Positions 54,268 to 63,736 of a stretch of DNA of 64,000 nucleotides are shown in pieces. The DNA lies in NCBI GenBank assembly GCA_040878035.1, contig JBBDMX010000047.1:48317-112316 (forward strand). Reading direction: 5' to 3'. Both the position numbers and the translations under genes were made by a program. The notes under the pieces were generated by a model that had not been told where the DNA came from, made no database searches, and saw nothing but the letters and a program-made list of their open reading frames with translations. The first letter of the stretch is position 1. Each line of letters starts with the position of its first letter. The stretch comes from JBBDMX01 sp040878035. GTDB lineage: Bacteria; Planctomycetota; Phycisphaerae; Phycisphaerales; Phycisphaeraceae.

Positions 54268-54370
54268 GGGAAAAGTTGAAAAAGCAAAAGTTCAGCGGCG
54301 CGGTCACTTTTTATTCTTTACTTTGCACTTTGCACTTTGCACCTTGCACTTCCACACTTCACACTTGGCC
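54268..54370. repeat. AAAGTTG/ACTTTGC heptad element upstream of the GNAT gene
   Basis: Left arm at 54269-54291 (AAAAGTTGAAAAAGCAAAAG and on), right arm at 54306-54366 (ACTTTTTATTCTTTACTTTG and on, nine heptads). It begins immediately next to the GNAT start codon on the minus strand. Confidence 0.93.
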
Positions 54371-54463
54371 TTGTTGCTGCCCCGCCGCCCAACACTTACA
54401 ATCCTATCCTGCTGCCGCCCCTTTGGACGGCGGGTTTATTATCGCCTAGTGGAGGCCTGCACT

Positions 54464-55081
54464 GTGAAGAGCTTGCTTGCCGTCCTCATACTTGCCGCCG
54501 TCATCGCCGGTTTCGGCACCGCGCCGCGGCTTCTGGCCTATCCCACCCCGGCCATGGTCAGCCACTCCTGGAACCTGGAATTCAGCCACGATGTGCCCCG
54601 CGCCATCGCCGTCAAGTCCGTCGACGGCCTGACCCGGTGGTACTGGTACATGACCTACAAGGTCGTCAACAAAACCGGCGAGGACCGCCTGTTTGTTCCC
54701 GAGATCACGATCGCCACGGATGAAGGCGACATTGTTTCCGCCGGCCGGGGCGTGGCCAGCAACGTCTATGACGCCATCAAAGAGCAGGCGGGCAACCGCT
54801 TTCTGGAAAGTCCGGCCCGCGTGGTGGGCAAGATCCTCCAAGGGCAGGATTATGCCAAGGAAAGCGTCGCCATCTGGCCCGTCTTCGCCCATGACGTGAC
54901 CCAGGTCACTGTCTTCGTCGGTGGCCTGTCGGGCGAAACCCAGGTCATCACCATCCCCGGTACCGACAAGAGCGCCCTGGTCTCCAAGACCCTCATGATG
55001 ACCTACAAGATGCCGGGCGACCCCGCTTCCCCCCAGAACCAGGCGGTGATGGCGCAGGGCGAGGACTGGATCATGCGGTAA
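54464..55081 (+). CDS. Secreted protein of unknown function
   Basis: A 205-residue protein from the GTG at 54464, with GGAGG 9 bp upstream. The signal peptide is VKSLLAVLILAAVIAGFGTA. The mature part is beta-rich: SHSWNLEFSHDVPRAIAVKS, WYWYMTYKVVNKTGEDRLFV, PEITIATDEGDIV, and ESVAIWPVFAHDVTQVTVFV. The last half with KTLMMTYKMPGDPA resembles a DUF-like beta-sandwich. I do not recognise the family. It is probably periplasmic. It is followed by the cysteine desulfurase gene 31 bp later, but a shared role is not obvious. Confidence 0.75.
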   Translation: MKSLLAVLILAAVIAGFGTAPRLLAYPTPAMVSHSWNLEFSHDVPRAIAVKSVDGLTRWYWYMTYKVVNKTGEDRLFVPEITIATDEGDIVSAGRGVASNVYDAIKEQAGNRFLESPARVVGKILQGQDYAKESVAIWPVFAHDVTQVTVFVGGLSGETQVITIPGTDKSALVSKTLMMTYKMPGDPASPQNQAVMAQGEDWIMR

Positions 55082-55112
55082 GCCATGGCTTGGTAACCCA
55101 TACAATCCATTC

Positions 55113-56330
55113 ATGCAGTGGGTTTACCTCGATAACAACGCCACCACGGCGCCGGCGCCGCCGGTAATCGACGCGATCGATCAGGCTCACCGCGAGTTGT
55201 GGGCTAATCCATCGAGCGTGCATCGCCTGGGGCAGATGGTGCGGCAGAAAGTGGAACTGGCGCGGACCCAAGTGGCCCAGCTCATCGGCGCCCGCGAACG
55301 CGAGATCATCTTCACCTCGGGCGGCACCGAATCCAACAACCTGGCATTGCACGGCTTGGCGCCGCCCCCCGGAACCCCGGACGTGCTGGTCACCACGCGG
55401 ATCGAGCACTCGGCGATTCGCGAGCCCGCGGCGGCGATGGAGCAGGGCAGTGCCGTGCGCGTCGTGTATGTGCCGGTGGATGGGCAGGGGCAGGTGACGG
55501 CCGCGGCAGTGGGCGCGGCGGTGCGGCAGGCGATCGCCGAGCGCCAGACGCCCGGTGGCATGGTGCTTGTCAGCGTGCAGTGGGCCAACAACGAGACGGG
55601 GGTCATTCAACCAATTGCCGCGATTGCCCAGGCGATCAGCGAGGTTCGCCGGACTGTCACCGTCGGCACGCGCGTGCTGCTGCACGTCGATGCGACACAG
55701 GCGGTGGGCAAGCTGCCCGTGGACGTCAAGGCGGTGGGAGCGGACATGCTGACCCTGGCAGCGCACAAGTTTCACGGCCCCAAAGGCATCGGGGCGCTGT
55801 ACGCGCGCGGCGGCGTGCGCCTGCGGGCGCAGAACATCGGCGGGCCCCAGGAGCGCCAGCGCCGTGGCGGCACGGAGAACACGCCGGGCATCATCGGCAT
55901 GGGCGTGGCCGCGGAACTGGCGCAACAGTTCCTCGAAGATGGCGATCTCCTGGGCGCGCTGCGGGCGCGGCGCGATCGGCTGGAAGCGGGGCTGCTGGCG
56001 GCCTGTCCCGGAGCCGTGGTCAACTCCGCCGGCGCCGATCAACGCTTGTGGAATACGACCAACATCGGCTTTCCACGCCTTGAGGCCGAGGCGATTTTGC
56101 TGGGCCTGTCGGAGCGCGGCGTGTGTGCCTCGGCGGGGGCGGCCTGCTCCAGCGGGTCGCTCGAGCCCTCGCCCGTGCTGCTGGCCATGGGCATCGAAGA
56201 GCCGATCGCCCACGGCTCGGTGCGCTTCTCCCTTTCCAGGTTCACCACCGACGCCGACATTGACCGTGCCCTGGCGATCGTGCCGGAAGTGGTGCGGCGC
56301 CTGTCGCGCACGCTGCCCATGGGGGTGTGA
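55113..56330 (+). CDS. Cysteine desulfurase (IscS/NifS family)
   Basis: A 405-residue PLP enzyme that takes sulfur from cysteine for Fe-S clusters, thiolated tRNA and cofactors. Conserved segments: VYLDNNATTAPAPPVIDAI at the N-terminus, TSGGTESNNLAL, IEHSAIREPAAAM, VQWANNETGVIQPI, HVDATQAVGKLPVD, the PLP-binding Lys in LAAHKFHGPKGIGALY, RGGTENTPGIIGMG, and the sulfur-transfer Cys in CASAGAACSSGSLEPS. The loop around this Cys is of the long NifS/IscS kind. No iscU or iscA lies next to it. A family A repeat follows directly downstream and may terminate the transcript. Confidence 0.95.
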   Translation: MQWVYLDNNATTAPAPPVIDAIDQAHRELWANPSSVHRLGQMVRQKVELARTQVAQLIGAREREIIFTSGGTESNNLALHGLAPPPGTPDVLVTTRIEHSAIREPAAAMEQGSAVRVVYVPVDGQGQVTAAAVGAAVRQAIAERQTPGGMVLVSVQWANNETGVIQPIAAIAQAISEVRRTVTVGTRVLLHVDATQAVGKLPVDVKAVGADMLTLAAHKFHGPKGIGALYARGGVRLRAQNIGGPQERQRRGGTENTPGIIGMGVAAELAQQFLEDGDLLGALRARRDRLEAGLLAACPGAVVNSAGADQRLWNTTNIGFPRLEAEAILLGLSERGVCASAGAACSSGSLEPSPVLLAMGIEEPIAHGSVRFSLSRFTTDADIDRALAIVPEVVRRLSRTLPMGV

Positions 56331-56336
56331 TTTTTT

Positions 56337-56426
56337 GGAGTGCGGCGGCCTTGACGCCGCTTTGGCTTTTTGCGGCCCGTACGGCTCGGCCGTAAGCCAA
56401 AGCGGGGTCGTTGCCCCCGCACTCCA
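56337..56426. repeat. Dispersed palindromic repeat, family A copy 3
   Basis: Arms at 56338-56368 and 56394-56425. The left arm has GCGGCG-N7-CGCCGC, the right arm GCGGGG-N7-CCCCGC, so each keeps its own stem while the outer pairing is broken at these bases. It follows a TTTTTT run after the cysteine desulfurase stop. Confidence 0.92.
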
Positions 56427-56530
56427 TAAGCGCATGGCCTGCATTAACCGCTACCCGTCAATCGTTAGTAAAATGTTGTCGCGCCCCGGCCGGACCGACC
56501 TTGCGGCGCCAGAGCCCCCCGGAATTGCAT

Positions 56531-57709
56531 ATGACCCTCGCTCCCGCGCCGGCCGATGCGCCGGCGTTGAACCCGCTGCTCGTCGCCGACGCGCCGCCAG
56601 CCGCCGGCCATCAGTCGTCCGCCCCCGCGCGCACCTGGTTGAGCTATGGCACCGCCATTCGCGTGCTGGGCATCTGGGCGGTCATCGTCGGCCACGTCTG
56701 CGATATGCCGCTGTTCGACCCCGCCACCCCGCGCAGCGACTGGTGGGTGCTTAACCTCGTCGATTCGGCGTGCCGCTGGGCCGTGCCCCTGTTCATCATG
56801 CTCAGCGGCGCCATCCATCTGGCCAACCACAAACAACCCGCCGATGCGTTTTACCGCAAGCGGCTGGCGCGGCTGAGCGTGCCCATTATCGCCTGGTCGG
56901 CGTTCTTCATGTGGCTGAGCGTCTACTACACCGGGTGGAGCACCGCCGATCAGGCATGGCGCGATTTGCTCCTGGGCAAGCCCTATCCGCATCTGCACTT
57001 CATCTATCGCATCGCCGGACTCTATCTGCTCACGCCGATGTTGCGTGTCTTTGTCGCCCACGCCCCGCGGCGCATGCTCGGCCTGACGGTCATCCTTCTG
57101 CTGGCGCTGGCGTCGGCCAGTTCCGTCGCCGATGGGCTGGCACATACCGAACTGAGCGCCTTTGCACGCTTTGCCCCGTTCCTGGGTTACTACCTGGCCG
57201 GGTATTGGCTGCGCGAGGTGACGGTGCCGCGGCGGTGGATCCCCTGGTGTTGGCTGGGATTATTCGCTTGCATCCTGGCGCTGGCAGGCTCCACCGGATG
57301 GCTCACCGCGCATTACGGCCTGACGCCGTATCCCTCCACCGGCATGCTCATGATCGATTTCCTCAGCCCCGTGCGCGTCGTCATGGCTGTCTTTGCCTGG
57401 CTGGTGTTTGCTTACCACTTCCGCGCACCGCACCGCGGCGGATTCACATCTGCTCGTCCGGCCAACAGCAATCAACGTGGCCTTGGCAGCCTGGCCGCCA
57501 GCGTGCTGGCGCCGGCGGTCCTGGGCGTCTACCTCGTTCACCCGCTCTTCCGCGAAATCCTCCACGTCCACGGTTACACCGCCCTGTGGCCCAACGTGTA
57601 TCTGGGCATCGTGCTGATCTCCGTGGCGGTGATGGTCCCCGCCTGGCTGGTCGTGCTGCTGGCGCTGCGCATCCCCGTCCTGCGCACGATCGTCAACGGC
57701 GCCGGTTGA
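56531..57709 (+). CDS. Acyltransferase family 3 membrane protein
   Basis: A 392-residue protein with about ten membrane helices from the ATG at 56531. The first 35 residues are Ala/Pro-rich. It then has RVLGIWAVIVGHVCDMPLFD, where the His in the first helix is the conserved catalytic-type residue, and CRWAVPLFIMLSGAIHL and FYRKRLARLSVPIIAWSAFF, the R-x-x-R-L pattern of the family. The last helices include LAPAVLGVYLVHPLFREIL, another family mark. Such proteins transfer acetyl or similar groups to surface polysaccharides or lipids. The target is not known. Confidence 0.88.
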   Translation: MTLAPAPADAPALNPLLVADAPPAAGHQSSAPARTWLSYGTAIRVLGIWAVIVGHVCDMPLFDPATPRSDWWVLNLVDSACRWAVPLFIMLSGAIHLANHKQPADAFYRKRLARLSVPIIAWSAFFMWLSVYYTGWSTADQAWRDLLLGKPYPHLHFIYRIAGLYLLTPMLRVFVAHAPRRMLGLTVILLLALASASSVADGLAHTELSAFARFAPFLGYYLAGYWLREVTVPRRWIPWCWLGLFACILALAGSTGWLTAHYGLTPYPSTGMLMIDFLSPVRVVMAVFAWLVFAYHFRAPHRGGFTSARPANSNQRGLGSLAASVLAPAVLGVYLVHPLFREILHVHGYTALWPNVYLGIVLISVAVMVPAWLVVLLALRIPVLRTIVNGAG

Positions 57710-57755
57710 GCCGGTCCCCATGAAGTGCCGCACTCCGGTGCGCAGCGAGTAACCC

Positions 57756-59123
57756 ATGCGTCATGCCCACTCCATCGCCCGCGTCGTGCAGCTTCTCTGC
57801 ACTGCCCTCGCCCTGACGCTGCTCGTCGCCGCCGCAAGCGCCCAGGGCCCCGATGCACCCCCGCCCAAGAGCGACAAACCCGCTCCCCGGCAAGCCGCAG
57901 AATCCACCGAACCATTTCCCCAAGCTCCCGGCCACCACCGCCTGCACTTTCCCGTCCGCATCGGCGAGCGCCAGCTCGACCTGCCCTATGTGTTGTCGGT
58001 GCCCAAGAATTACCAGCAGCCGCGGCAGAAAAAGCCGCTCCTGATCTTCCTCGTCGGCGCCGGCGAGCGCGGCAACGACCACCAGGGTATTTTCGTGCAC
58101 GGACCCTCGGCTGAGATGCAGCGCAACCGCGAGCTGGAAGACCAGGTGGACATGCTGGTGCTCTCGCCGCAGATCCCCGGCGACCTGAGTTTCGATCAGC
58201 CCGAGGTGGCCGGCGCGATCGTGCAGTTGATGGTGCACGTCGCCGGTCATTGGCGCATCGACACCACACGGGTGTATGCCACCGGCCTGAGCATGGGCGG
58301 CAAGGGCTGCTGGCAACTGGCAGCCACCGCGCCGCCGCGAACCTTTGCCGCCATCGTCCCCATCTGCGCCCGCGCCCTGGATTCTGAGCAGCTCATCCCG
58401 TCGCTAGCCGGTACGGCGGTGTGGATCATCAGCGGCGGCGCCGACGGTGACTTCACCACCGACGCGCGGAAAATGACCGAGGCCTTGCGCAATCGCAAGG
58501 TGGACGTGACCCACACCGAGGTACCCAACGAAGGCCACGGCGTCTGGCTCAAGTATTACCCGCGCATCGAGTTCTACGACTGGCTGTTGTGCCATCAGCG
58601 TGGTAAGCCGGCCCGCGCCCGGCCCAGCGACGAGCAACTGCTGAAAATGGCCACCGCGGCGCCCGAGTCCGGGGCCGATCGCTTCAATCGCCACCTGACC
58701 GAGGAACTGGGCAAATTCCTGCCCTACTGGCAGATTCTCAACTGTGGCCGCGATATGGAGCCGGGCATGCGTGACCGCTTCGGCAGCCGCACCAAGGTCT
58801 TCGTCACTCATCCGCTCAATGGCGAAACGCCCTGCGTGCTGATGACCACCGCCGCCATTCCCGCCAAGGGCAAGACCTCGCTGCGCCTGATCGTGGGCCA
58901 CCATCCCGAAGGCGACTGGGACCTGATCGTCCGCGCCGACGGCCACGAACTGCTGCGCCAGAACATCGGGAAAGACACGGCCCGCAACGGCTGGCGCGAT
59001 ATCAGCATTGACCTGACGAGCTATGCCGGCAAGGACGTTCGCCTGGAACTGCTCAACCAGCCGACGGGCTGGTCCTACGAGGCCGGCTACTGGGGCGCGG
59101 TGGTGATCAGAACCACGCCTTAA
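57756..59123 (+). CDS. Secreted alpha/beta-hydrolase (esterase) with C-terminal beta domain
   Basis: A 455-residue protein with a signal peptide (LLCTALALTLLVAAASAQ). The hydrolase domain has KKPLLIFLVGAGERGND, the nucleophile elbow YATGLSMGGKGCWQLAATAP, an Asp in ISGGADGDFT and the catalytic His in PNEGHGVWLKYYP, so the triad is complete. It resembles secreted phospholipase/carboxylesterase-like and feruloyl-esterase-like proteins. From about residue 310 a second domain (GKTSLRLIVGHHPEGDWDLI, then RLELLNQPTGWSYEAGYWGA) looks like a carbohydrate-binding beta-sandwich. It starts 46 bp after the acyltransferase, and the two could act on the same polysaccharide (inference). Confidence 0.83.
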   Translation: MRHAHSIARVVQLLCTALALTLLVAAASAQGPDAPPPKSDKPAPRQAAESTEPFPQAPGHHRLHFPVRIGERQLDLPYVLSVPKNYQQPRQKKPLLIFLVGAGERGNDHQGIFVHGPSAEMQRNRELEDQVDMLVLSPQIPGDLSFDQPEVAGAIVQLMVHVAGHWRIDTTRVYATGLSMGGKGCWQLAATAPPRTFAAIVPICARALDSEQLIPSLAGTAVWIISGGADGDFTTDARKMTEALRNRKVDVTHTEVPNEGHGVWLKYYPRIEFYDWLLCHQRGKPARARPSDEQLLKMATAAPESGADRFNRHLTEELGKFLPYWQILNCGRDMEPGMRDRFGSRTKVFVTHPLNGETPCVLMTTAAIPAKGKTSLRLIVGHHPEGDWDLIVRADGHELLRQNIGKDTARNGWRDISIDLTSYAGKDVRLELLNQPTGWSYEAGYWGAVVIRTTP

Positions 59124-59159
59124 CTCACGGCACGAACAACGCAAGATTGCCCTCACAGG

Positions 59160-59996
59160 TCACTCGCCCCAGTGGGCCTCGAACTTCGCCAGGCCAATCC
59201 TCAGCGCCTCGAGGTTCGGCGTCGTAGTCGTGTTCCCCCCCGGTGCGAAGTGGTACCGGGTGCCAGCTACCAGTTCCACCTTCGCAATGCGCCCACTGAC
59301 CCGGATGCGCGTGCCCGCCGCTATGCGTTGCACGCGCTGAACCAGGCGCTCGTCGAGTGTCCGAATTTCCAGTGCCTGATGCACGTTCGAGCCAGCAACC
59401 ACCTGCTTGAGGCGGTGGCCTGCGTAGTCAAACTCCACGCTGCCGAACGATGCGGTGATGCGCCAAGCCGGCTTGTCGTCCGGAGAGCGCGGCTGAAGTT
59501 TCTCGACCCGAACAGACCCCAGGGGCACCAAGCCGTCGAAATCGTGCCGTGTGGCTTCGGACGCCAGCCAGTCGTTGGCCTTCGCCAAGCCTTCATTCGA
59601 CGGGCCTTGTGGCGTGACCGCATGGCACTCTGGTGGCACGTCGCGCAAAATCTCCGGCGCTGAGCGATAGGTCTTGATGGCGCGCAGGGCCTGTGGCGCG
59701 GCACGATCACCCATGGTCGTGATTGCCTCACCCATATTCGGCGCAGCGGCCTCGTCTGTGGGCGGTAGTGCCTTGTCCGCTGGGATGTCTGTCGGTACCG
59801 CCGCAGTGCGCGCCGTACCCAATTCCATCCGTAGCATGGTCGCCTCGGCGCGCAGCGCCGTAATCTGACGCTCCATCTCCGCGATGCGCGCGTTAGCGGC
59901 CTCCAATGTCTCCTCGGCGGCGCGTGCCGAAGCAGCAAGGGCGCAGACCAGCGCGACGCCCATTAGAGTTCCGGCGAAACGGCGAAAATACCTCAT
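59160..59996 (-). CDS. Secreted coiled-coil protein of unknown function
   Basis: A 278-residue protein from the ATG at 59996, with a signal peptide (FAGTLMGVALVCALAASARA). A coiled coil of about 40 residues follows (ANARIAEMERQITALRAEAT), then a disordered stretch. The C-terminal 150 residues are beta-rich (GLVPLGSVRVEKLQPRSPDD, then GTRIRVSGRIAKVELVAGT), which recalls OB-fold-like domains, but no family was recognised. The frame extends further upstream without similarity. Its codon use is less GC-extreme than that of its neighbours. It is convergent with the esterase gene, 36 bp apart. Confidence 0.75.
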   Translation of the reverse strand: MRYFRRFAGTLMGVALVCALAASARAAEETLEAANARIAEMERQITALRAEATMLRMELGTARTAAVPTDIPADKALPPTDEAAAPNMGEAITTMGDRAAPQALRAIKTYRSAPEILRDVPPECHAVTPQGPSNEGLAKANDWLASEATRHDFDGLVPLGSVRVEKLQPRSPDDKPAWRITASFGSVEFDYAGHRLKQVVAGSNVHQALEIRTLDERLVQRVQRIAAGTRIRVSGRIAKVELVAGTRYHFAPGGNTTTTPNLEALRIGLAKFEAHWGE

Positions 59997-60253
59997 GGCA
60001 GTGTGACTCCCGAAAATCCCCGCTCCCTCATAGATGCACTGACCGCCATTGTACCGCCACAAATGCCTATTGCTCTGTGGTCGCCATTTCCGTGCGCTTG
60101 CTGCTTCCGATTTCCCGTGTTTTCCGCCCTTCCGTCTCCCCTCTTTACCACCCGTGCCACCCATGGTTAGAGGATTGCCTGCGCGCCGTGGTTGACAGCC
60201 CGCACGTCCAACGTAACGCTTGCACGCTGGAGGATGGCCCGGGAGTCACCCGC

Positions 60254-62089
60254 ATGACCGTCAGCACTGCTCAAGCCGTTTCGCCGTCCGCCCCCGGCGA
60301 CCTGCCGCCGTGGGCGCAGGAGATGCACGACCTGTTTCGCTCCGGTGCGGTGGCGCAGTTCCTGGTCCATGGCAACATCTTCGACGTCGTGCCGGCGCCG
60401 GGCGCCGAGGTGACGCGCTCGGGCGTCGCCGCCGCGCCGATGGACAAGGCTGTGCCCGACGGCGCGATGGCGGGCGCCGCGCGGGCCCTGTCCCTGGGCA
60501 GTTACCTCGACCAGGTCATGTTCGCCGGCTATGACGTGGTGCTGCACTACGACCGTGGCCGGGGCATCCGCGCTACCCGCGGCGCCGAGGACTGGGGCGA
60601 CTGGCTCCAGACGACCTATGGCACCGAGGCGCTCAAGTTCGCCATGATGCGCGAGCCGGGGCCCGCCCTGGAACTGATCGACCGCTATCTGCTGCGCACG
60701 CTTAACCTAAAGGCGCTGGCCCGGCCGACGACGCGGGCGCCGCGGAAGATCGCCGTGGTCATCGACTTTGCCGAGTTCGTCGTGCCGCGCGGCGAGGCGC
60801 TGAACTTAGGCGGCGAGTTTGCCGCCAACGTCGTCAAAGTGCTCGGCTGGGCCAACGACCCGGCCATTCTCATGTCCAATATCGCCACGGTGCTCATCAC
60901 CGAGGGCCTGCACGATCTGAACGACGCGGTGGTGGACAACCCGCACGTGGCCAAGCTCAAGGTGCCGCTGCCGGGCGAGGCGGAGATGATCGACTATGTA
61001 CAGAGCCTGGCGGCGACGGCGTATGCCGACCTGCCGGCGCGCTGCCAGGTGCCCCTGGAGGTGCTGGCGCGCCGGCTCAGCGGCCTGTCCCGCGTGGGGG
61101 CACGCAACGTCATCACCCTGGCGCTTAAGAACGGCCGAACCATCACCGCCGCCTACCTGGCGGGCATGAAGAAAGAGATGATCGAGCGCGAATGCCAGGG
61201 CCTCATCGAGTTTCTCGAATCGCCCTTCACGCTGGATCACGTGGCGGGCAACGAGGCGGTCAAGGCCTGGCTGCGCGAGGATGTGACGCTGCTTCGCCGC
61301 GGCGTCCTGCACGCCCTGCCCATGGGCTATCTCTTTGCCGGCCGCATCGGCACGGGCAAGACCTTCATCGTGCAATGCTGGGCCGGCGAGCTGGGCATTC
61401 CCTGCGTCGTCTTCAAGAACTTCCGCGATCGCTGGGTCGGCGCCACCGAGTCAAACCTGGACAAGATTTTCGCCATCCTGCGCGCCTTGGGCCAGGTGCT
61501 GGTGTTCGTGGACGAAGCGGATCAGGCGGCGGGCAAGCGCGAGGGTGGGACAGGGGACAGCGGGCTGTCGGGCCGGGTGTATGCCATGCTCGCCAAGGAG
61601 ATGAGCGACACGCGCAACCGCGGGCGGATCATCTGGGTCTTCGCCACCTCGCGGCCGGACCTGTTGGAAGTGGACTTGAAGCGCCAGGGCCGATTGGACG
61701 TGCACATCCCGCTCTTTCCCCCGCAGACGCCCGGCGAAGTGCGCGACCTGCTCAAAGTCGTCGCCCGCAAGTTCAAGTTCCCCCTGGCCGACGCCGACCT
61801 GCCCGACATCCCCGAGCAGGTGGTGCTGGGCGGCAACGAGCTCGAAGGCTCGCTGGTGCGTGCCCTGCGCATCTTCGAGTTGCAGTCCGAGCCGCGCCGG
61901 CCGCTTAAGGAAATCCTCGAACAGGTCTTCCGCGAGCTTCGCCCCAGCGCCCACACGCGCAAGCTCGAATACATGGACCTGGTCGCCGTGCGCGAATGCA
62001 CCGACGCCCGCTTCCTGCCCCAGCAATACCACGGCCTGAGCCCCGAGGAAATCGACACCCGCATCGACCAACTGCGGTCGTTTGTGTGA
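60254..62089 (+). CDS. AAA+ ATPase with Ycf46-like architecture
   Basis: A 611-residue protein. The first half is a degenerate ATPase module without Walker A (KIAVVIDFAEFVVPRGEA, NIATVLITEGLHDLNDAVVD, VAKLKVPLPGEAEMIDYVQS), followed by a helical part like Ycf46 (LARRLSGLSRVGARNVITLA). The second half is an active-looking AAA module: Walker A LFAGRIGTGKTFIVQ, Walker B VLVFVDEADQAAG, sensor 1 IIWVFATSRPDLLEVDL and the Arg finger in KRQGRLDVHI. No protease or membrane segments. Ycf46 proteins are of unclear role, linked to CO2 response in cyanobacteria. The start at 60254 follows a long gap that holds no gene. Confidence 0.83.
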   Translation: MTVSTAQAVSPSAPGDLPPWAQEMHDLFRSGAVAQFLVHGNIFDVVPAPGAEVTRSGVAAAPMDKAVPDGAMAGAARALSLGSYLDQVMFAGYDVVLHYDRGRGIRATRGAEDWGDWLQTTYGTEALKFAMMREPGPALELIDRYLLRTLNLKALARPTTRAPRKIAVVIDFAEFVVPRGEALNLGGEFAANVVKVLGWANDPAILMSNIATVLITEGLHDLNDAVVDNPHVAKLKVPLPGEAEMIDYVQSLAATAYADLPARCQVPLEVLARRLSGLSRVGARNVITLALKNGRTITAAYLAGMKKEMIERECQGLIEFLESPFTLDHVAGNEAVKAWLREDVTLLRRGVLHALPMGYLFAGRIGTGKTFIVQCWAGELGIPCVVFKNFRDRWVGATESNLDKIFAILRALGQVLVFVDEADQAAGKREGGTGDSGLSGRVYAMLAKEMSDTRNRGRIIWVFATSRPDLLEVDLKRQGRLDVHIPLFPPQTPGEVRDLLKVVARKFKFPLADADLPDIPEQVVLGGNELEGSLVRALRIFELQSEPRRPLKEILEQVFRELRPSAHTRKLEYMDLVAVRECTDARFLPQQYHGLSPEEIDTRIDQLRSFV

Positions 62090-62167
62090 AGGGACCCCTG
62101 GGGCAGGAGACAACGTACCTGTCCGCGTGTTCTTCTCCTTCTTCAACATGTTCCAGTGACCTTCACT

Positions 62168-63736
62168 ATGCAAACGCCAAGCCCATTCCGCTACCCTAAA
62201 GCCCCTGTTCCTGTAAGCGATCTGGTTCTGGTGGACCTCGGCCGTGATCGGCTGGATGGTCAAATTGCCGCATGCTCGTTGCAGGGACTGGTGAACCGTA
62301 CCGACGCCTCGAAAGTCTATGTGCACAACACGTGGTGCTTCGACAATCGAATGGGCGGTGACACACAGGTTCACGTGGCCCGGGCGCTGATCGATGAACT
62401 GTATCAGGACCTGCCGGCGCAGGAGCTTGCCCCCGCCGATGACTCGGACTGGCCCGGACTGTTGTCGCTGTGGAAGCGGTACGGAAGTCGTATTCGCGGC
62501 GTCGTGATTTGGGACCCGGAACTGGAGCAGGCGACCATCGAGGCGGCCACGACCATCGCGGCCCAGTGTCAGGCGCTGCCCGTCTCACCCATGCTCGCCC
62601 GTCACCTTGAGGCACCCGTACTGCTGGACCTGCGCCAGCACTGCTTCAATGACAACATCTCATGCCTGCACTGGCTGCTGGAACACTACTTCGACGCCAG
62701 CAATAAGGATGTTGCCTTCACATGGTCACACATGACCACAGGCCGACGGAGCTGGGGCGCGGCAAACAAGGATTACGTCACCGCCCTGAAGCTGTTCACT
62801 TTCTACCTTGATATCTTTGATGCCGACCAGCGACAACACTATCAGGATGTCCTGGGCCGATACCCGCCGGGCACGCCCATTATGGGCTGGACTGATGAAA
62901 TCATCGCCGATGGATTGTTTGCCGACATGGGACACTTCATGGTGCCATGCATCTCCGTCGAGAACTTGACGGTGCACGCTTCCCTACCCTCGTGTGAGAC
63001 GCCCGAGCCGCTGCCCTCCCCTGGCGTTGCTTTGCAGGGCAACGCTATCTATGCGGCTTGTCACGTCGCCGACGGCGACAATCTGCTGCATTCGATGGTG
63101 TACCAGGTGGAAGCGGTGCTCCGCGACCCGGCGTTTGGAAAGGTCCCGGCCACGTGGATCCTCAATCCGGGCCTGGTTGATCTGGCGCCACGGCTGCATC
63201 AATGGTATCGCGATCGGCTGGGCAGGGCGGGGCAGGAATACGCGGCAATGATGGGCGACGGCCACCCCAGCGCCGAGCAGAGCCGGGGCTTTAAGGCCTA
63301 CTGCCGCATGACGCGGGAGTACCTCGATCGGGCTGGCATTCTGAGCCTCAAGGTGATGGCGCAGTCCGAGGCCGTTGCGTGGAATGTTCAGCCGAAGGTG
63401 CTGCTGGCGGGCTACCACGGTCGGGACCGACGTGCCGCCGACCCGCTGGGCTATCACATGGACGGCGCCACCTTTCATATCGATGCCGTACCTGGGGACG
63501 GCGCGTTGGATATCCTTCCCGATCTGATCGAGCGTGCCCTACCCGGCGAGCCGCTGCTGCTGAACCTGTTCTGTGGCACCGCCAAGACCCCGGGCATCTG
63601 CGGCCACCTGGTAGAGGTTCAGCGCCAGTTGGAGCGCCTGGCTCACCGCGCGGAGCGTCCACTGATCATGACAACCAGCAGCAGGCTTCGGGAGGTTTAC
63701 CAATGGTGGGGTCTCGCCAGCAAAGGCGAGGCGTGA
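62168..63736 (+). CDS. GxGYxYP-like putative glycoside hydrolase
   Basis: A 522-residue protein from the ATG at 62168; GTG 62156 is also possible. The N-terminal SLQGLVNRTDASKVYVHNTW and the later YAACHVADGDNLLHSMVYQV resemble the GxGYxYP family (LQGLxNR and SDGDN motifs), found with polysaccharide-degrading genes. TPIMGWTDEIIADGLFADMG and VPATWILNPGLVDLAPRLHQ support this. There is no signal peptide, unlike many family members, so it may act in the cytoplasm or have a missed N-terminus. It follows the AAA gene by 78 bp. Enzymatic activity of the family is presumed and not proven. Confidence 0.65.
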   Translation: MQTPSPFRYPKAPVPVSDLVLVDLGRDRLDGQIAACSLQGLVNRTDASKVYVHNTWCFDNRMGGDTQVHVARALIDELYQDLPAQELAPADDSDWPGLLSLWKRYGSRIRGVVIWDPELEQATIEAATTIAAQCQALPVSPMLARHLEAPVLLDLRQHCFNDNISCLHWLLEHYFDASNKDVAFTWSHMTTGRRSWGAANKDYVTALKLFTFYLDIFDADQRQHYQDVLGRYPPGTPIMGWTDEIIADGLFADMGHFMVPCISVENLTVHASLPSCETPEPLPSPGVALQGNAIYAACHVADGDNLLHSMVYQVEAVLRDPAFGKVPATWILNPGLVDLAPRLHQWYRDRLGRAGQEYAAMMGDGHPSAEQSRGFKAYCRMTREYLDRAGILSLKVMAQSEAVAWNVQPKVLLAGYHGRDRRAADPLGYHMDGATFHIDAVPGDGALDILPDLIERALPGEPLLLNLFCGTAKTPGICGHLVEVQRQLERLAHRAERPLIMTTSSRLREVYQWWGLASKGEA

